64,000 nt of DNA from Xiphophorus maculatus. Its lineage: Eukaryota > Chordata > Actinopteri > Cyprinodontiformes > Poeciliidae. Shown in pieces: positions 59,206 to 64,000 of this stretch. How positions within the stretch are numbered: position 1 is the stretch's first letter; every line of letters begins with the position of its first letter. Under the pieces are notes generated by a model. It saw only the letters and a list, made by a program, of their open reading frames with translations. It was not told where the DNA came from and searched no databases. The position numbers and the translations under genes were made by a program. The stretch is taken from positions 5,228,802 to 5,292,801 of the forward strand of contig NC_036445.1 of assembly GCF_002775205.1 (NCBI RefSeq), in the 5' to 3' direction.

Positions 59206-62200
59206 ATGTACACGACGGAGCGCAGGCGGATGAGCCTGCGTGACGGGAGGAGGAAGGATCCCGTGTGGGTGTCCGCTGGAAGTTTGTGGCAGGACTCTTC
59301 GGTGCTGGAGCTGACCGCCAGCAGCGGCGGGTCGGGCAAGCAGCTCGTATCCCCGCGCAGTCGGAGCAGAGCGGTGTCCGTGGCTTATATTGTCAGCGAG
59401 GACGCGTCTGTGCCGCAGACAGAGGAGAACCTGTCGCTGAAGTGTTTGAAGGAAGCCTGCGCAGACGCGCACGCCTCTTTCAGAACAATTTCATTTGGTA
59501 AAATTTCAGTGGGAACCACAGACATCCTGGATAATTTCTACAATACAGGCAAGTGCAGGCCCCAGCAGACTTGAGGGAAATATATTTTATTATGTCTATC
59601 AGTTAAACTCAGCCTGCCTGTTCATCTCTCTGCAGATGTAGCAGTCGTGGAGATGAGCGACTCTTTCTGCCAGCCTTCTCTTTTCTACCACCTGGCAGTG
59701 AGAGAGAGCTTCAGCATGACTAATAACATCATCCTGTATTGTTACAAGCAGGACAGTGATCTGCAGGCTCTGAAGGTAACGCGTGTATGTAATGGTCTGA
59801 AATCCGGGTAAAACTTTAACTAGAGCATGCAGCCATGCTGGATTACAAAACTGCTGGCTGGCTGTCAGACAAGACACGGCAAAGAAACATTGTAGATTTC
59901 ATGACGATTGGATTTTAATGAATGTAAATACAGGCAAGTACATGCAGTGTGCTTTGCGAAAACCCTATTGTTATGATGATTATTTACTGGGCCATGATTT
60001 GTGGAAGGTCCAAAATCCAATTATGTCCATTATCTCTTATGAAACAACTGAACAGTTTTTTTTTCTAGAACGTGTTGTAGGCTTGTACGTTTTAGGGTGC
60101 AGAATAGATGCATCGCAGTAAGTGTATTTATTTTCAAGTAATTTAACCCAGAAAGAAATCACACATTTTAAATGTTCATCAAGTAAACTATTCATTTTGA
60201 GTAAAATATTTCAGGAGTTTATATTTTTCTAATTTCTTTAAAACAATTGTCCTTAAAATGCTTGAAAAGAGTACTGTGAACTGTCAAATGTTCTTTCCTA
60301 TATCTATGTATTTTGCATGACATTTCTGCACATACAATCTGTCTTATTGGTCTATGGTAATATTCTGTATTTCCTGGAAAGCTGAATTTGGAAGTTTCAG
60401 TAATACATATGAGTTTCAGGTTTTGAATTGAATGATTGAACTAGAGGAGCTTTTCAATGAAATTCTAACATGTCAGATGGAGCTATTGTAAATATAAAAC
60501 AGACACACTATAGTCAAGACTTTTGGGTTGTATAAGATTTTTAAGTTCATTATTTCGCAGCATAATATCATATTTGGGTGTTTCGGTTTAAAAAAGGCTT
60601 TTTTTTATTCAGACTTGGGATTATTTTGTCATTAACTTTCCAATTAAATGCCATCAGGCATGCACAGACATAAAACTGTTAGCCAAAGCCACGAGTGCTC
60701 CTCACAGTGCTTACTGATTGCCTGTTCTGTTTGTTTAGGAACAGTGTGGGAGTTACACCTTCATCCCGTACGTGGTGTCACCTCAGGGCAAAGTGTTCGC
60801 CTGTGATGCCACCATGATGACCTGCATCAAGGAGCTGATGCAGCCCAGTTTGCAGCTGGAGCCCCTTCTAACCCCGCTGGTGGAGAGGCTGGTGCACCTG
60901 TTGAACAATGTGCACATTCAGTCCAGGTCAGTTAAACGTCACAGTTCTCCAATTACTTGTTTTATCATGTCCCTGCATGCACTGTCAACCCAAATCAGTA
61001 ATCATTACTAAATTCACGTATGGTTAAGTGACTGCATTGGGATGCCTAGGTTTTGCAAAATTAAAAACCAAACAAATCAAGCTCTGTTTACATAAAGTAT
61101 TATGTCCAAGATAATGAATTACTAAAGAACTAAAGCTTTCAAAACTGTTTATGAGTAATTAGCTCAACCATTAATCATATATGTCAGTAATCGTTACGAT
61201 TATCACTGTTTGTTACTTGTGTTATCAGTAATCATTATTCTGCATGATAACTGAATCAAATTTGCGCCTTACCATATGTCGCTAAACTGTCACATCAACA
61301 TACTGACCCTGACTTCCCCACTTCATTACATTATTGTAATCAACAGGGAACCCATGCAGCCAACTGTCAGATGAAACATTCATTAGGCTCTCTGGTCTTC
61401 TTCTTCTTTGTGTAGGCATACGACTCAAATGTGCATTACTGTCACCTACTGGCTCACCTGTCTGGTGTTCACTGACAAATCCCTCCCAAAATCAGTAAAA
61501 ACATGTAAATGAGAGGAGTCCCAGCTAAGTGCCAATACTACAGCAAATACTCGTTTTGAGTAGTTTACAATTCACATTTTGTTTAGTAATGATCTCGCCT
61601 TTTTTGCAAAATAATGAAAAGATTAGTAATAGTATATGTAGAGTACAATTTGGGTGTACAGTGTATGAACTCCCTGTAAAAACACAATTTTCCAAACTTT
61701 AAATTCCACTTGTTTTGGTTTATTGAAGATTGTGAAACAGTGGAACACTACCTACTTTCCTTTGTGTCTTTGCTAACAGTGAGTACTTCCGGGAGTCACT
61801 GAGGCAAGAGATCCGCTTGGCACGGGAGCGATTCAGTGGAAGAGCTCTGAGCGAGGAGCTGAGTTGCATCCAGAGTCGCCTGGATAGCGTAGATCTGCTC
61901 ACGCCGGATATAGTCATGAACTTTTTGTTGTCCTACAGAGATGTTCAGGTGATCACTTTATGAGTTTTGTCTAGTTTTAGTATCTGTACAAATTAAAATG
62001 GTTTTATTTGATAAAACCATTTTGTAATAATAACAGAGGAAGGTCACCATGTCTTGTAAAAAGATGTGTGAATTAAATATTGAGATTTAGCTGATCATAA
62101 AACCATTTTTCTTAAATTTGAAAAAAAAGGCTTATTATGAAATAGTTTACAGGTTCTTAGCACATAGTGCCCAAATTTCCTATGCAATTGATACAGAAAG

Positions 62201-63946
62201 ACACATTTTCTCCTTAATTTTTGTTCCTACTTTGTTACTTTTCTTTAGGATTATGATGCCATGATCAAACTGGTGGAGACTCTGAACAACCTGCCGATGT
62301 GTCAGGCAGCAAGGCATCAGAATATCAAGTTTCATTACATCTTTGCTCTGAACAGGTACCCACCTGTTTGTGTAATCTACAGTACATAATTAAACATTTG
62401 TAATCACCTCTTTTGTGGTTTCAGCCATGTGTTTAGTAGTATTCTTTGCACATGGCTTTTATTTGTTTTGTTTGCATTCAGTCCTCTATAGGATTTAGTC
62501 AAAGCTGCCAGGCTCCAAATATAATCCCTTTATCCCATTTTTAGGAGGAATCATCCCGGTGATCGAGCAAAGGCTCTGAAATTAATCTTGCCCATTGTGG
62601 AGTCGGGGGACAAAGTGGCATCAGACGTCTACTGCCTGTGTGGACGGATCTACAAAGACACGTTCATGAGCTCTGGCTTCACTGACGTATCCAGCAGAGA
62701 CCAGGCCTGTTATTGGTACATCCAGTTTGTGTGTTTTTGGATCCGGCCATATACTGGTGTTTCTCAGGATATTAAAATAAGCATAAAAAATTAAACTCTG
62801 AATCATTACAAGAGAAAGTAATGTATTTCAAGTGTTTATTTCTATTAATTTTGCTGAAAGGAGCTCACAGTTAATGAAAACCCAAAATTCAGTTATTGAG
62901 AAAATGAGATTATTGTATTCAAACAAAAATTTTATATTTTAAGAAAAAAAATGCTATGCTAAGGCCAGCTAAATCACAAAGAGAGCTGCTGACTTGACAG
63001 TTGTCTGGAAGATTGTTTTTAGCCACCGCTGAGGGAGGATTATAGGTCACAAAAGGTCACCGGTAATACTGGACAAATACTGATAGTCAAGAAGGTGGCT
63101 GTTTACAGTGATGAGTGGAAGGAAAATTTGTTGTAGAAAACAGAAACCAAAAGAAAAAACAAAAGCACAAACACATGTTATAATGACTAGGGCGTTTCGC
63201 TTCTTACTACACCACTTGGATGCAGCAATTCATGTAAAAGCATCGAGTGTCTTACTTATTAGTAAGGTGGGGTTTCTGTAAAAATGCTAGAAAAAAATAA
63301 TTTTCCGTATTATTTTGCAATTCAGACAAAACAAGTTTGAGGTTTTCATCCATGGATTTTGATGAACCCATCAAAATCTAAACAAAAATAAAACCACTTG
63401 AAATTTCACTCGGTGTGTATCTGATGTATTAAATTTGTAACTTTTTGAGATCCATGTGTAAGAAATCCAAATTAGATGCAGTTCAATGTTTGAATTATTC
63501 AGTGTTTTCCAGTAAATTATGTATGTTTGACTTTATAAAAAATATTGTATTCATCCTTAGGTATGGAAAAGCTTTCGAAGCAGAGCCAACCTTCCACTCG
63601 GGGATCAACAGTCTGGTCCTTCTGACGGCAGCTGGACATGAATTTGAAACCTCCATTGAGCTGCGCAAAATAGGTGCAAATCTACTAATTCTCAAGACTC
63701 TTTTAAGGAATTTCATAATGTTTTTTTTTTTTTAATGAACATATACTATGATAAATGACCTAAAGTTTCTACATAAAAATATTTAGGTGTTACCATAAGC
63801 ACGCTGCTCGGCAGAAAGGGCAGTTTGGAGAAGATGACAGAATACTGGGATGTAGGATTCTACCTCGGAGCAAACATCCTCGCTAAAGAGTTCAGGAAAG
63901 TCATAGAAGCTTCTGAAAAGCTCTACAGACTCAAGGCTCCTGTTTG
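59206..63946 (+). CDS. map3k6: ASK-family MAP kinase kinase kinase (probably MAP3K6), 5' part only
   Basis: Stress-activated MAP3K of the ASK1/ASK2/ASK3 family, upstream of JNK and p38 (family knowledge). Exons are 59206-59548, 59636-59775, 60739-60926, 61780-61948, 62249-62355, 62545-62715, 63561-63673 and 63787-63946. These give 463 complete codons, and the last exon ends in GT donor context, so the gene continues beyond the window. The translated part covers the N-terminal thioredoxin-binding and central TPR-like regulatory regions; the kinase domain would lie outside. Diagnostic stretches are [40 protein letters not shown] and [17 protein letters not shown]. The first intron uses a GC donor. 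An in-frame second ATG lies at 59230; 59206 was chosen because it is upstream, with A at -3. Family assignment is near certain. The paralogue (MAP3K6 rather than MAP3K5 or MAP3K15) rests mainly on human MAP3K6 also lying on 1p, so it is tentative. Confidence 0.9.
61995..62023. repeat. Perfect 13-bp hairpin in kinase gene intron 4
   Basis: Arms 61995-62007 (AAAATGGTTTTAT) and 62011-62023 around TTG, starting about 47 nt after the 5' splice site of the intron. Confidence 0.9.
62780..63185 (+). mobile_element. Decayed Tc1-like element in the kinase gene, intron 6
   Basis: GTATTTCAAGTGTTTATTTC, AATGAAAACCCAAAATTCAG, GCTGCTGACTTGACAGTTGT and AAGAAGGTGGCTGTTTACAG follow in order the terminal and 5' coding part of a common fish Tc1-like family. 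The same family may have left the fragment near 20.4 kb. The frame is broken and the 3' half is missing. Confidence 0.65.
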
Positions 63947-64000
63947 GTGAGAATTAAGCACAAATTCTTGAACTCGTTCGTTTTTTTATGTTTCAAAAGC

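Overview
This is vertebrate nuclear DNA, almost certainly from a teleost (ray-finned) fish. Genes are split into short exons with GT-AG introns, and the intergenic DNA is A+T-rich. The repeats are typical of fish: several decayed Tc1/mariner copies, a tRNA-derived SINE with an AAATAAAGG-type 3' region, a 5'-truncated LINE and small terminal-inverted-repeat elements. I lean towards a percomorph, possibly a killifish/livebearer-type lineage, from the look of the SINE and LINE tails, but I cannot prove it. All gene calls come from reading the exons and from recalled family members; nothing was searched.

The left 39 kb (1-39,500) holds no protein-coding gene that I can support. It carries decayed Tc1-type transposons (about 3.87-4.67, 12.38-13.34, 20.41-20.64, 21.72-22.40 and 25.24-25.87 kb), a MITE family (6.59 and 8.82 kb, the second interrupted by a SINE), a 5'-truncated LINE with an open reverse-transcriptase C-terminal frame (22.67-23.78 kb), LINE-tail fragments (one ending in about 30 GATT repeats), a pair of 70-bp repeats at 29.66 and 30.31 kb, and several strikingly perfect short hairpins.

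The right 24 kb is a compact gene cluster: gnl2 (+, 39,709-50,052, 16 coding exons, 735 aa, complete), dnali1 (-, 53,830-50,431, 6 coding exons, 255 aa, complete), snip1 (+, 54,858-57,531, 4 coding exons, 365 aa, complete) and the 5' part of an ASK-family MAP kinase kinase kinase, probably map3k6 (+, from 59,206, 8 exons, 463 complete codons, running off the right edge). The order and orientation of gnl2, dnali1 and snip1 match, from memory, the human 1p34.3 block. gnl2 and dnali1 are tail to tail with 3' ends that probably overlap. dnali1 and snip1 are head to head about 1 kb apart, with a consensus RFX X-box 87 bp upstream of the dnali1 start codon.

The genes do not form a pathway: ribosome assembly GTPase, ciliary dynein component, nuclear FHA-domain regulator and stress kinase. 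I found no wholly new system. The best leads are small: an 84-nt stop-free in-frame intron inside the gnl2 GTPase domain, a MITE in dnali1 intron 1 that presents a phase-0 105-nt pseudo-exon, a coding-looking upstream ORF in front of snip1, a GC-AG intron in the kinase gene, nested transposon insertions, and a set of perfect hairpins that look like template-switch scars or foldbacks.
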